Shown here: positions 10,207 to 21,171 of the stretch, in pieces | Numbering within the stretch: position 1 is the first letter of the stretch | How the letters are laid out: every line of letters begins with the position of its first letter | Assembly: GCF_003144115.1 (NCBI RefSeq) | Contig: NW_020311999.1 | Span: 80,239 to 144,238, forward strand | Direction of reading: 5' to 3' | Origin: Tilletiopsis washingtonensis | Taxonomy: Eukaryota; Basidiomycota; Exobasidiomycetes; Entylomatales | DNA length: 64,000 nt | Translations under genes and position numbers: made by a program | The notes under the pieces: generated by a model | What the model was told of the DNA's origin: nothing | The model's input: the letters and a program-made list of their open reading frames with translations, nothing else | Databases searched by the model: none

Positions 10207-10252
10207 TACTTTTTGCCTTTTGTGGCATTTTTGCTCTCTTTTTGCTCCTCTG

Positions 10253-10882
10253 AGGAGGGACAACTTACTTGGTGGGTTGGGATGAGGAGTAGAGGGAGGC
10301 TTGAGCTTGAGGATGCTTGAGGTGGTGGGGGGAGGAGAAGAGTGGCAGGCTGGGGGCCCCGCCTTTATAGGGAAGAGGCAGCAGCCAGGGTCCAGGGTGA
10401 GTGTGCAGCAGCTGCCTCCACCTGACTCCGCAGGCAGATGAGCAGAGGCTGAGCAGCCAACCACAGGCCAGCACAGGCAGGCAGGCAGCAGGAAGGGTCC
10501 AGCTGCAGAGCAAGAATGGGTCACAGATGTGGGGCCAGGCTGAGTCATGGCCTCCACATGCTGACATCATACAGGCAGCACACAGGCGGAGTGCCTGCAG
10601 CAAGCAGAGGGCAGCAGGGGGCAGGGAAACCGAGCCAGAGAGGTCCCAGGAGCATTTGGCTGCAGGGAGTCTCGCGCGGCCCCGCGACGCGCCGCCCGCG
10701 CCAGAGCCGCGGGATCGCGGCGCGCGAGATTCACGTGCGTGCGGGGGTGGAGGCGCGCGGCCAGCGACACAGGCGGCGTGCCTCGCTCGGCGCTGGCCGC
10801 CAGCGCTGACCCGCTGCGCCTTGCGTTGCTCTTGCACCACCATCCCGATCCCCGCATCGCCCAGCACCACACATCCCGCACC
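10253..10882. other. CpG-poor flank of the element, then SCP2 promoter
   Basis: 10253-10670 is CpG-poor and has no coding-like frame. Its minus strand carries a promoter-like arrangement described separately. From 10670 the host GC-rich composition returns and should contain the promoter and 5' leader of the SCP2 gene. Confidence 0.6.
10263..10369 (-). promoter_or_regulatory. TATA box and first-intron donor reading into the right arm
   Basis: On the minus strand TATAAA lies at 10369-10364. About 95 bp downstream a CAAGTAAGT junction puts a GTAAGT donor at 10268-10263. GTAAGT is not the donor style of the host genes here (GTGAGT or GTGCGT). A transcript would pass through the right arm, antisense to the tRNA, towards the open frame at 9529-8564. 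This is inference from two motifs and their spacing. Confidence 0.35.
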
Positions 10883-12111
10883 ATGACTGCGCCGCCGCCC
10901 AAGATCACGTCCGACGCCGAGCGCGCCCTCGCCTCCGAGACGGGGCGCGAGCTGCACTGCGAGGGCTTCGAGTCGAGCCGCGTGAGTTGCAAGGCGGGGC
11001 GTGTGCGAGGCCGCCTCGGACAGGGCTACTGCACCCGTGCTTACGCCTCCTTCGCCTCAGATCTTTGCGCTCTCGGCCGCGCTTCTCGCGCAGCCGCTGC
11101 CGGGCGGCATGACGCCGCGCCGTCTGATCCGCAGCATGAATGCCATCTTCCTCTTCATCGTCTCGCCCACGTCGCCGCTCGACCCGACGAACCCGCGCAC
11201 GCGCCCGAGCCGCAGCGGCGACGCCCACGGCGGCGGCGCACTGCGTCCGGCGCTGTGGTACGTCGACATGCGCCGCAAGGGCACCATCGGGCGCGGCCAG
11301 CCGCCCAAGACGCTGCTGGGACGAAAGCGACGCGCAGACGTCGTCATTGAATGCCGTGAGTGTGCGCCGAGGGAGTTACGTGAGAGCGGTGCAGAGTGGA
11401 GCACTGGGGCGAGCGGACGTGAAGGCGGGTGCAAAGGCGGCCGCGGTGCGAGAGCCGCTGCAGGAGGTGTGCGAGGTGGCGCGCATCAAGGAGGTGTGCA
11501 AGGAGAGGTCCATGCATGGAAGGTGTGCGTGCGGTGCGGGCCGTGGCTCCGCAGAGGGTGGCACGGGCAGCGAGAGAGGAGGACGCTCGGCTTGTTGCCT
11601 CGTGCGAGAGTGCCACAGCAGCACGGCAACCGCGCTCGACTGCGGCCACTGTCGCATGCTTGTGCTCGTGTACGCTCCCTCACCACACTCCCTCGCTCAC
11701 TCGCTTCTACTCCAGTCGACGGCGACCTCGTCGACATTGCGACAGGCAAGAAGCACGCGCAGAAGCTGTACAACTCGGGCCGCGTGGGTATTGCCGGAGC
11801 GACGTGACGGTTGACGCGCCGAGCTTACATCTTCACCCTCAGATCAAGGTCAAGGGCGACCTCGACAAGGCGCTGCGTCTGGCCACTGTGCTGAGGTGTG
11901 TCCGACCCTCTCTCTTGCGCACTTCGCATCGCTGACGTAGAGATGCGCCAGCCACGAGCGCTCGAAGCTGTACGGCGCCGCGCCCGCCGACGCCGCAGGC
12001 AAGGAGTTTGGCGTCAAGATGCCCGCCGCGGGCAACGACGCCGCCAACGAGTACTCGGACGGTGCGCCGGCGCCGTACAGCGACATCAGTCCCGCTCGCT
12101 CGCGCCTGTAG
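10883..12111 (+). CDS. SCP2 sterol-carrier-like protein with peroxisomal C-terminus
   Basis: Lipid-binding SCP2-domain protein of the type of yeast Pox18. Exons are 10883-10981, 11061-11355, 11716-11783, 11843-11895 and 11943-12111, joined in frame. The domain core shows WYVDMRRKG, then DVVIECLDGDLVDIATGKK, HAQKLYNSGR and KVKGDLDKALRLATVL, as in the family. The protein ends Ser-Arg-Leu, a type 1 peroxisomal targeting tripeptide, so it probably works in the peroxisomal matrix in fatty-acid handling. The second intron is long (360 nt) for this window. The start chosen is the first ATG of the open frame, in the context CACC-ATG. The exact ends of the short exons are the least certain part. Confidence 0.85.
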
Positions 12112-12320
12112 GCAGCATTTTGGCGTTCGTGTGAGACTCGGAATGGCATGGCTCTGATGTGACGAGTCGACGGATGTGCATGGAGGAGGCGCGCGGCGCA
12201 CGGACGCCAGGGTGATATGCGCGCTGCCTGCGCGCGCGCGCGCGTCGCCGGCCTGTCTTCGCGACCACCACCACGCCTGTCCCCGCACTTGCTCGCCCGT
12301 CCCCGCACTTGCTCACAGCG

Positions 12321-14078
12321 ATGGCCTACCGCGCACCCGTCTCCTCTCTCTTCTCCTCGCTCAGCGCGCAGGCAGGCGCATCGCTGCAGCCTTCTGCGCC
12401 GCCGCCGCCCGGGCTGGCAGCCGCCGAGGCACGCACGCTCTCGCTGCTCGCTACGCTGCATGCTGCGTCGGCTGCGAGGAGCGCACTCGCAGCTGCGGGA
12501 CCGGGCACCGTCGCGATTGCCGCATGCATCGCTTGTGAGAGGTGAGTGTGCGGCGATGTGCGACGGGTGGGGGCAGGAAGAGTGCTCGTGGCAGGCGCTG
12601 CGTCGCGCACGGGTGGAGTGCCCGTCGGGCTTGAGAGCAGTGCTCAGGAGCTGTGGCGGCGGCTGGCAATGCGCTAGAGCGGCGGACAGGTGACGTGAGC
12701 AGCCGGACATATCTTCAGAAGCGCTTGGGCCGGTGAGGAGGAGCAGAGTGCTGGTGCGCTCCGCAGGCAGGCGTGCATCGCCCAGACCGCGATGGCGCTG
12801 CAGCGAGCCCTTGCTGGCGAGGCGGCGGCGGTGACGGCCGCTAGCTCGCTCCACGGGCCGGCGTGTGCTGTGAAGCGGCCAAGGGTCAATGCGGTGCCAG
12901 CGATGCCGGGCGTGACGTGGCTAGCGGCGTGCCGAACGTCGAGGGCCCTGCCGGCAGAGCGCCTGGCTTTGACGCTGCGCATCGGCGGTACCAACCTGCT
13001 GCCGGTGCGCAAGGGCAGACGGAGGGGGGAGCGCGGGAGGATGAAGCGTCGGGAGAGTGGAAAGCATCCGGCGGAGAGGCCATGGAAGGACCGTGGCACA
13101 CCTTGCGGTTGTTCCTCCATCCCACCTTGCGGTTGCCCCTCCGTCCCACCTTGCGGATGCCCCCTCCACCCCACCTTGCGGTTGCCCCTCCACCCCACCT
13201 TGCGGTTGCCCCTCCACCCCACCTTGCGGTTGCCCCTCCACCCCACCTTGCGGTTGCCCCTCTACTCGGCTGACTTCCGACGCAGCCTGCCGCAGCCGAT
13301 CCCGCAGAGCGCCTTCGAGAAGCAATCCGGCCTGCGTCCTGCCGCTTTTCGCGCCTCGCTTGCCGAGTTGCGCTCCGTGCTAGCACAGACTCGCGCATCA
13401 TCCGCAGCATCGTCGCCGCGCACGCCCAGCCGCAGTCAGCGCGGCGACGATGCTAGCGCTGCGAGTGGGAGCAAGCGGCCCGCAGAGGACTCGCCAGAGG
13501 AAGACAGGAGTCCAGCGGCGCTGAGGGCGCGCGCAGCGGCAGTGCAGAGCGGCGCGGCGTGGGGGTTGCAGCGCAGTGGGAGTGCGGGAGGCAGCACGCC
13601 AGCCACGCCGTCCAGGGCAGAGGCGAGAGCGCAGGCAGCGGCTCCGGGCTCTCACACGACGCCGACACAATCTCAAGGCTCACGGCAAGCCGACAGCGCC
13701 GCCAGCACGCCTCGCAGTGTGCGCTTCGGTCCGAGCGACGCCGACGAGGAGCCGCAGACGCCCTCGCGCGGCGCCGCGGCAAAGACGCTCTTCGCACCGC
13801 TGCCGCACACGCCGTCACGCGGCTCGCGTCTGCGTCCGACCGAGGAGCTCGACGATGACGAGTCGCGCGACATCGACGAGCCGCAATTGGCTCCTCCAGC
13901 CGACGACGGCGAGCGCGAGTATGCATTTGCACTGTATCCGCGCCTGCGCGAGGCCTGGATCGATGATGGGCTGGACGCTCGCATCGAGCACTGGAAGGCG
14001 CGCCTGGCGAGCTCACGTACGCTCGAGGAGGGAGAATGGGGCGCTGATGGGTGGGGAACCCTGCCGCTGGCGAGTTAA
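12321..14078 (+). CDS. Unrecognised protein, weakly ORC6-like, with a minisatellite intron
   Basis: Preferred exons are 12321-12541, 12719-13004 and 13296-14078 (429 residues). The helical N-terminal part includes VAIAACIACER, which recalls the cyclin-like region of Orc6. The last exon has SAFEKQSGLRPAAFRASLAELRS, then a disordered Ser/Pro/Arg region with several TPSR motifs typical of CDK or basic-directed kinase sites, then an acidic end (EAWIDDGLDARIEHWK). Both ends of the 13005-13295 intron are in phase 0, but this stretch also stays open if unspliced, and then adds an HPTLRLPL-type repeat. An Orc6 assignment rests on pattern and length only. Confidence 0.55.
13101..13264. repeat. Minisatellite, about seven copies of a 24-bp unit
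   Basis: The unit is CCTTGCGGTTGCCCCTCCACCCCA with a few substitutions in the first three copies, and the later copies are almost identical. It lies inside the proposed intron 13005-13295. Since 24 is a multiple of three and no stop arises, copy-number change would keep the frame if the intron were retained. Confidence 0.9.
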
Positions 14079-14339
14079 TCAATCGTTGCAGCGCACACAG
14101 AAAGGAAGTGGCAGACGCGGAGGGGTCAAGTGTTGCGGGGCGAGGGAGCGGGGCGCGAGTGAGAGAGAATGTTGCGGGAGGAGGAAGCATTCCGAAGCGG
14201 AGGGAGTGTCGTGAGGAAGGGGGTCGAGAGGTCGTAAGGACGGTGAAGCTAGCCAGGGGGACGTGGCGTGAATCGGGACGCGCGCTGCTGCTGAGCGCGT
14301 CGCGGAGGCAACTGCTGCTGCAGTGAGATGCTCCTGCTC

Positions 14340-17300
14340 CTAGCTGGCAGCGCTGTGCCGTGTCGTCGCACTCGACTGCGTCGAGGGACTGACAAGCACA
14401 TAGCGAAACGGCGGCGGGTGCGGCCCCGAGTGCGGCGGCGTGCTGCAGCGGTCGCGCCCGGAGAGGTCCCACAGGCTGCTCTCGTCGAGCTCGCCGTCGG
14501 CCGACGAGTCGTCGTCCTCGTCCGTCGAGTCGCCGTCGCCGCTGCGGATGCACTCGTTTGACAGGTAGCGCACGGCGGCGTGCGAGAGACGACGCCACGG
14601 CGCGGAGAGATGGTCGTGCGCCGTCACGTCGCGCACGTCGAGCGCCCGCTGCTTGCGCAGGGGTCGAAAGTGCGCGCGCGACTCGACGAGAAAGACGCCA
14701 ATCTGCTCGAGCTCGCGCGGCGGCTGAAAGACTGGGAGGCGAGGGCGTCAGCGCTGCCGCAAGTTCGGAAGGAAGATGCGACGTGCCAGTGGGGCCTGCA
14801 GTGTTGGCTAGTGTCGTGCGGGTCGCTCACCAGACAGCAGGTACTCGCACAGGCTCCCGCCCGTCCACGTCTGCCGGCTGTGCAGGACCGCCGTGAGCGC
14901 CTGCTCCTCGAAGCGCAGCTGCTGCTCGAGCGCCTCGGCCTCGTCCACGGACAGGCTGCCGATGCTGGCGCGTCGCTTCTCGAGCGCCTCATCGAGCGGA
15001 TCCTCGTGCATGTCTTCGCAGGTGCCGATCCTCGCCTCGGGAATCTCGGCGACAGGCAGCAGCTTGCCCGTGTATGTCCCGCTTTGCCGCCGCGCGTCGT
15101 CGGGCGACCACACGCTCGACATCGACGTATTGTGCCCCTCGCCCGTCGACCAAAACGAGTCGCGGCGCGTTGAGCTTGCTGGCGAGGACACGGGTGAAGC
15201 ATAGTGCAGAGGGGCTGCGCTTGGTGGTGAGGCAAACGATTCGCCCGTAGCCGAGGCGAAGCTGAGGCTCGGCGGTGAAGCGCACTGACTGGGTGCCGGC
15301 GCAAAGTGAACGCTCGGCGGTGAGACTCGATGCACGCTTGACGCCTCACTCGGAGGCGAGCCAGGCGGCTCAATGACTGGTGCTTGCGTGGCGCACTGCA
15401 CGCCCTGCGAGAAGCGTCCCGCGTGTACTTCACGGCCGTGCAAGAGCGAGGCGGGTGCCGGAGCCGCCGAGATTCTGCTGGCGACGACTCGCGCAGTCGC
15501 AATGACGCCGGGACTGTCGCCGCACGACAGGAGTGATGCGCTGCCGCACGAAGCCATCGAGTTCCGACCAGAGGCCATCGATCGTCTGCTGGAGGTCATC
15601 GAGTCTCTGTACGACGCGCAAGAGGGACTGCCGTGCGAGGCGCCAGAAACACTGCCGCACTCGCTCTCGACGTCCGAGTCGCTCGGCCGCACAATGATTG
15701 CCGGCGTGTCGCGGAACACGCACGGCTCCGACGATGTGCGTGTATGCGCAGCCATGCTCTTGCCGTGCTTGGCGCTCGTCGACACGCTCTGCGGCGGCGT
15801 GTACTCGTCAAGCATCGCGGCAAGGTCGAGCGGGGCGGACGGCATGCGCTTGTGCGTCGGCGTGGCGCACGGCGTGTCGGGCGCGGTCGGCCCCAAGCCG
15901 AGCTCGTGCAGCAGCTCCGGGCTGAAGCTGGGCGGAGGGACGTGCGCAAAGCCGACGCGCAAGTCGACGTGCCGGGGCATGCTCGGCGGGACCACGCTCG
16001 GAGGGAGTGCCGCAGAGGTCGTCGACGGTGCGGCCGCAGAGGCGCCGTTGACCCGCTTGGTGAGGTCCAAATCGCTCACGCGCGGCCTCACCGCCCGTCC
16101 TCCTCCCATGCGCACACGGCTTGGCGGGCACGGAGATTCTTGCACGCCGCTCGGCGTGCCGGGAGTAGACACCATGTCGAACGCCACGGCCGCGTCATCG
16201 ACATCAAGCGAGTCGCTGCCGTCGGCCGGCGACAGACGAATCGAGGGCGTAGGCACGGGCGCCAGGCTGGAGTCCGCGTGCGAGGGCCGCGGAGGCCAGG
16301 TGAAGCCGGATGAGGCACTGCCGCGCTCATTGTCGTCGTCGTCGTCCGACTCGTCCATGAGCCCGTCGATGAGACTCTGCAGATCTGCGCCATCACTTGC
16401 GCCAGAGCTCAGCGTCGAAGTGTAGCTGAGGATACTCTCGCCGGTGGTGCTGGAGCGTCGCGCAGAGTCGCCGTCGTGCCAGTGTGGCCGCAAGTAGACG
16501 TCGTCACGCGCAGGCGACGCCTCGCCAAAGCTGTCGAGCAGCGAGGAGAGCAGCTCGGTCGCCTCGCTCGCCAGGCTCGATGATGTATCGCGTGCACTGC
16601 TCGTGCGCTCGCCAAGGTCGTCCCAGTCGCACGGCGTCACGCCGCGGTCCGCACGGATGTCCTCCCAGCTGTGAGTGTCGGGCCACTCGCGGTCCGGCTT
16701 GATGGTGAACGCCGCCGAGTTCGGCGGCGTCGGCAGTGGTTCCTGCGGCGGGTCCGAAGGCGGCGCCGACGCCATCGACTCCTCTGCGACATACAAAATT
16801 GACGACGACACCGTCTGCACACTTGCCACCGTGTCGTTCCTCTCGTGCCGCTGCTCGCCGCGCAGCACGTTCAGCTCTTGGCTATCGCACGAGCTGACCG
16901 TGCTTGCGCGACTACGCCTCGCACGAGGAGGAATAGGCAACGAATGAAGAAGGAGCATGGCCGCGTTCTTGTCGAGCGGTGACTGAGCGCGCAGACTCGA
17001 GGAGGGCGATGCGGCTGTTTGCACGAGCGCCGGGACGGCCGGAGCGCGCTGCAGTGGCGCTGTAGGAGGTGCTGTTTGAGGAGGCCCGGCCTGCGTGGGC
17101 GTCGGACTGCGCAAGTCTCGCTGCGTCGGCGTCGGACTACGTACGTCTCTCTGCAGTAGCGGCGCACTCCTCGGTCCGCCGTCAAGCACGCGCTTCGGGC
17201 CCTCAATTGTCGCGCTCCTCGGCCCTTCGAGGCTCGTATCGCCAAGGCGCAGCGGCCGGAGCCAAGGCTTGTCGTCTCCGGGCGGCGGAGAGGCAGACAT

Positions 17301-19562
17301 GGCACGCGTCGCGGCTGCGCGACGCTCGCTGAGCTGTGCACGCGCCGAGGCACTGCGAGTGGAGACCCAGTCGCTTGCCACGGGCACAGGCGCAGGGCCA
17401 AGCACGTCCCAGCTGGGAATGGCGGGGCGTACGTGGATGCTCGAGGTGCCTGGCGCGGCCCGGACTGAGGAGAGAGCGTGAGCAAAGGCATCGGCAGGGT
17501 GGATATTTTGAGCTGCTCACGCAAGTCGATGCTGCGCGACGCTCTCGGCACGGGCTGTGTGCGTCCAGTCTGCCGCAGCAGGTCCTCGCTCCGTCGTCCA
17601 GCCAGCGTTGGGAGCGTGGCGAACCATGCCGTCGCACTTGTCTGCTCTGCTTCCGGCCCTTCCGCTGCATTGGACACCGTGATGAGCTGCTTCTGCCGGC
17701 CGATGCGCAAGCTGCGATTCCACCACGCCGCCCTCGACGGCGGTGCCTCCGTCGGCGGCTCCTCGAGTGCTCTGCCGTTCGGCGCCGCTGCGAGAGCCCA
17801 CGCGTCAATGCCAGTGCCCAACACGTCGAGCCAGCTATCTCGAATGGCCACATCTTTCCTCGGTGCGTTGCCAGGCAGCAAAGCACGGTGAGAGAGGAGA
17901 TGTAGTCGTCGAGGAACGGGCGCAGCGCGTGTCGAGCCGCGAGGCGGAGAGACTGGAATGGCTCGGGCGGCGGAGATGACGCGACGACGGCCTCCTGGCG
18001 TGCGAGCGGCGCTACTGGTGCGACGACGACGAGAGGGAGTGGCGGGGAGCGGCTTGTTGAGGGGAAGAGGAGGCGAAGAGGGCGGAGAATCGTCGATGTC
18101 GACGTCGGCGTCGCGAGCAGAAGGAAAGGAGACGCTTGCGGCACTGCCGCCGCTGACAATCGTGGCGGTGCTCGCCTGCCGACGACGCGGCCATCGCATT
18201 GAGCCCGAAGGACGCGGCGACGTCTCGTCTGCGCCGGCAGTGGTGTCGCTCGAGGTTGGAAGCGGCGGCACGAGTTGCGCACGAGAGGACTTGGGCCTGG
18301 CAGCGAGAAGAGAGAGTCAGTTGAGCACGTCATGCGGGCACACACGCAACTCACAGCAGCTTGCGCAGATTGCCGATCGACGCTGCAGAGCGCATCGTGC
18401 GCAATCCACCGCTGATGGCTCCGCGACGAGGTGGCGAGGCGGCAGCGCCTGGAACAGCGAGGGAGCCGCCACTCGTGTCCGCAGTCGGCACCGTACTCCC
18501 CTTGCGTGGCACCTGCGTACTGCCCTTGCGCATGCGCGCCAGTTTGCGCAGCGCATCGACGCCACCGCCCCTGCGGCTTGCCGGGCTCTGGCTGAAACGA
18601 CTCGGCAGAGGCTGCGCGACGTGCAACTGCGACTGCTCGTGCGGCGAGTGCGCAGACCGTGGGGCATCGCGTGGCGGAGTGCAAAGGCCAGCTGTCTCGT
18701 TGAGCTCTGCAGTGGCAGAGAGAAGACGCGGACGAGGCGCGCTCGGCAGCTTGTTGAGCAGAAGCTGAGCGCCGACGGCACTGTGCGTCGAGAGGGAAGA
18801 GGCGGGGCGACTCGAGGCACGGTCGCTGCGCTGCGAGAGGGCGGATGTAGGACGTGCGAAGGGATCGGCGTCGAGTGGCAGACATGACGGCTCAGGCGGC
18901 GGCTCGGTGCGCGAGAGCTGCACGGATCGACGGAGCGAGGCGATGCGCCCGAGCGTGCCGCCACCGCCGCTGCTGCTGCCCGATGGCGGCGAAGCGATGC
19001 GACCGAGGGCAATGCCATTGCTAGAAGGCGGGTCCGTCCAGAACGGACTGGCGCAGCGCGATTCGGGGCGCATACAGTCGCTGTCCGTAAGCCAATCCGG
19101 CTCACAGCCATTCGAGGCGCCGACGTAGAACGGCCGCGAGATGCGCTTGCCGCGCACCGACTCGCACGAGGCGCGACGGCTGTGCTGCGGCGAGGCCGTC
19201 GACGTCGTGCTCGCCTGCGGACTGCGCGAGGGACGCTCGCGACTCGTGGTGCCAAACGACTCGTCGAGCGTGCGCAGCAGGGCGCGGGTGCGAGTGCTGG
19301 CCTCGGAGCGCAGCGAGTCGAGCGAGGCATCACCGACGGTGTCGCTTGTGCCGATGCTTGCGTTGCTCGCGTTGCTTGTATCGCCGACCTCGCCGCCGCC
19401 GCCGCGGGGCACACGGCTGGCCAAGCTCCTGGTCAATCGCATGGGCCGCGAAGACGGCAGCGTGCTGAGCGGTAGGCGGCTCGCAATCGAGATGCGCGCA
19501 TGCGGCGCGGAACTGTGCGACGTCGAGGAGCCGAGCGTGGAGCCGCTGGTGGGGCGCTCCAT
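14340..19562 (-). CDS. Large Ser-rich, mostly disordered protein of unknown function
   Basis: I do not recognise this protein. Exons read 19562-18355, 18296-17521, 17464-14831 and 14731-14340 and give 1669 residues in one frame. Most of it is Ser/Pro/Arg-rich with many basic-directed phosphosite strings (RRASCES, RRASIGS, RSPTPTQ repeated twice, RMPSAP). Two parts look folded: around exon 2 (RDSWLDVLGTGIDAWAL) and the C-terminus (EALEQQLRFEEQALTAVL, CEYLLSVFQPPRELEQIGVF, HAAVRYLSNEC). It ends with an acidic patch and a Ser/Thr tail. This resembles kinase-regulated scaffold proteins of cell polarity or signalling, which is only inference. A second in-frame ATG 120 bases upstream (19682) is possible. 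The chosen start follows a pyrimidine-rich CTCTCC leader. Confidence 0.7.
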
Positions 19563-21171
19563 CGTGTGGAGAGGGGAGGAAGTTGGCTGACCAGGCGAGA
19601 AGGGAGAGTGGGGTGGTGGCGAGGTGGCAGGCGGCCGTGCGAGGACGGCACTCTCGACGGTGCGCAGCAAAAGTGTGCTCACTCGCCTCGCCCGTGCTGT
19701 GCTCTTGCTGACGCACGCACGGTCCTCTCAGAGAGCACATCGACGCTGCGCATCGGACCCTGCGGGAACAGCACACTCTGACGTGAGATTTGAGAGAGAG
19801 AGGAGCTGCCGAGGTGCTTTGTGTGGCGGCGCGAGGGCGGTAGATGATGCTCTCTCTCGAGCCGGAAAGGAGGCCGCCGTGCTTGCGCACGCCGCCCGCG
19901 GCCCGCACTTCGGAGTGCGGCCTTGAGTGGAGATCGCTGCCCCCTCGACAGCATCTCCGCCGCCGAAGTCGGAGCCGAGTCCATCCCGCATCTCCCTTCG
20001 GAGCTGCCGTCTTTGAAGGAGCGCAAGATCCGCGTGACGGCAGTGAGATGCCCCTGACGAACGCCCGTTCTCCTGCGCAGCTTCGCTCTTCCCTCGCCTC
20101 TCGGAGCGAGATGACGCTCGCTCTGCTGCAGCTGTGCGGCCCGCGGGATGCCAGGTGATGTCGAAGAAGCACGAGTGGCCATGCCGAGGGCAATGTGACC
20201 TCGCGTGCGAGGTGAGAGAGGCAGCGCACGCGCCGCGCCGCGAGGAGGCGAGAGGACACGCGGCAGGCACGTTCGCCGTCCAGGGGTCGGCCCGGTGAGA
20301 GCTCTTCCTCGCTTGCGCATCAGCGCAGGAGAGAGGCAAAGGCGTGCGAAGCATTCTGCCCGGCTCCTGCTTGCCGCACGAGCACCGTGCTTTTTGATGG
20401 ACGCTCAAGAGGTGTATGCGCTCCCGGCTGAGCACGCAGGAGGCGGACGAGCCTTGCACGAAGAGCGCGCCAGACGACCAGCGGCCAAGGTCATGCCGAA
20501 AACAGGCGGTTGCCATTCCTGTCTCAGCGAACATGTCGCCTTTCTCTGCTGCGACCATGAAGACACCGGAGAAAGCCACACACTGACGCTTTTGGCAGCC
20601 CTCGCTTCCCGCTGCGGCATGCGGAGCCGAACGACGTGCCTGCGTCTCAAGAGGGGCTGCGGCGCGGTGCCTTGCGAGACTCTGCCTCCTGTGGCGGGCC
20701 TCCAAAGGACAGGAGCCGCCTCTCGCGCGTTCGCCGCCACCCTCGTCAACACCTTCACTACTCACGAGGATGGATCTGGCTGCGGCCGCTCGCGCTGAGT
20801 TCTCCATCCTCGCTGCTACACCTGGCCGCGCATTCAGGCGGCAGCCGGAGAAAAGAAGGACCTCTCTGCGAGCAGAGTGGCCCCTCGGCCGACCCAAGCG
20901 AGCGGCTCAGGGGCAGCCGCGCGAGCCGCGGTAGCCGAGAGTGCCAGGCACGAAGAGGTACGAGATTGGCATTGCAGCTGGCGTGATGACGGGGGCCGCA
21001 AGTGATGTGAGGGTGCGGAGCGAAGCCGGTCGCCGTCGCGTTGGCGGGCACTTGCCCTTGGCAGTGGAGCCGCGGCTCGGGCTTACGTCAGCAACTTTTT
21101 GCCCGCGCCTCGAAGTCTCGCTCCCCGCCCGCTTCTCGCCATGCTCCGCACCCCCACACCACACACACACC
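19563..21171. other. Divergent intergenic region; no supported gene
   Basis: 1.6 kb between two genes that diverge. Long open frames exist on both strands because stops are rare at this GC content, but their products are Arg/Ala/Ser-rich without family resemblance. GAGAGA/CTCTCT tracts and GTGAGAG strings suggest leader introns. Both promoters should lie here. Confidence 0.6.

Larger units (their letters stand above)
6045..10252. mobile_element. Inverted-repeat element of unknown class with tRNA-Arg genes in its arms
   Basis: Two arms of exactly 625 bp (6045-6669 and 9628-10252) are inverted copies, identical wherever I compared them. They flank 2958 bp of CpG-poor sequence. The next inner stretches (6834-6976 and 9443-9575) are also inverted copies of each other but clearly diverged. 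Two open frames face inward. No known transposase, integrase, reverse transcriptase or capsid motif was recognised. It could be a DNA transposon with long terminal inverted repeats, two elements inserted head to head, or a duplicated tRNA locus with captured filler. Confidence 0.55.
9628..10252. repeat. Right arm of the 625-bp perfect inverted repeat
   Basis: Reverse complement of 6045-6669, with equal length and no difference found in the stretches compared. Position p on one arm maps to 16297 minus p on the other. Beyond 10252 the two flanks share nothing obvious. Confidence 0.93.
4925..10670. other. CpG-depleted island of about 5.7 kb
   Basis: CG dinucleotides are abundant on both sides (for example 4300-4900 and 10680-10900) but rare throughout this stretch, where TG and CA replace them. 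Both edges are sharp. The tRNA genes inside keep their CG pairs. The pattern fits long-term cytosine methylation and deamination, or an immigrant with different native composition. The island extends beyond the inverted arms on both sides, so the inserted unit may be larger than the arm-to-arm segment. The edges share only a short GCAGGG-like string, which is too little to call a target duplication. Confidence 0.8.

Noticed and set aside
6045-10252. Assignment of the inverted-repeat element to KDZ, Plavaka, Helitron or another named fungal transposon group
   Set aside because: No diagnostic transposase or helicase motif was found, and the tRNA-bearing arms do not fit these groups. Left as unknown class.
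4925-10670. Target-site duplication at the island edges (GCAGGG-like strings)
   Set aside because: The shared string is short and frequent in this CAG-rich sequence, so it does not prove an insertion boundary.
13101-13264. CRISPR-like array
   Set aside because: The 24-bp units are directly adjacent without spacers, in a eukaryotic intron. It is a minisatellite.
12321-14078. Firm annotation as origin recognition complex subunit 6
   Set aside because: Only a short IACER-like string and general length agree. Too weak for a gene name.
19728-20897. 389-codon open frame on the minus strand in the divergent intergenic region
   Set aside because: No family resemblance, no exon chain and random-like composition. 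Stops are rare at this GC content.
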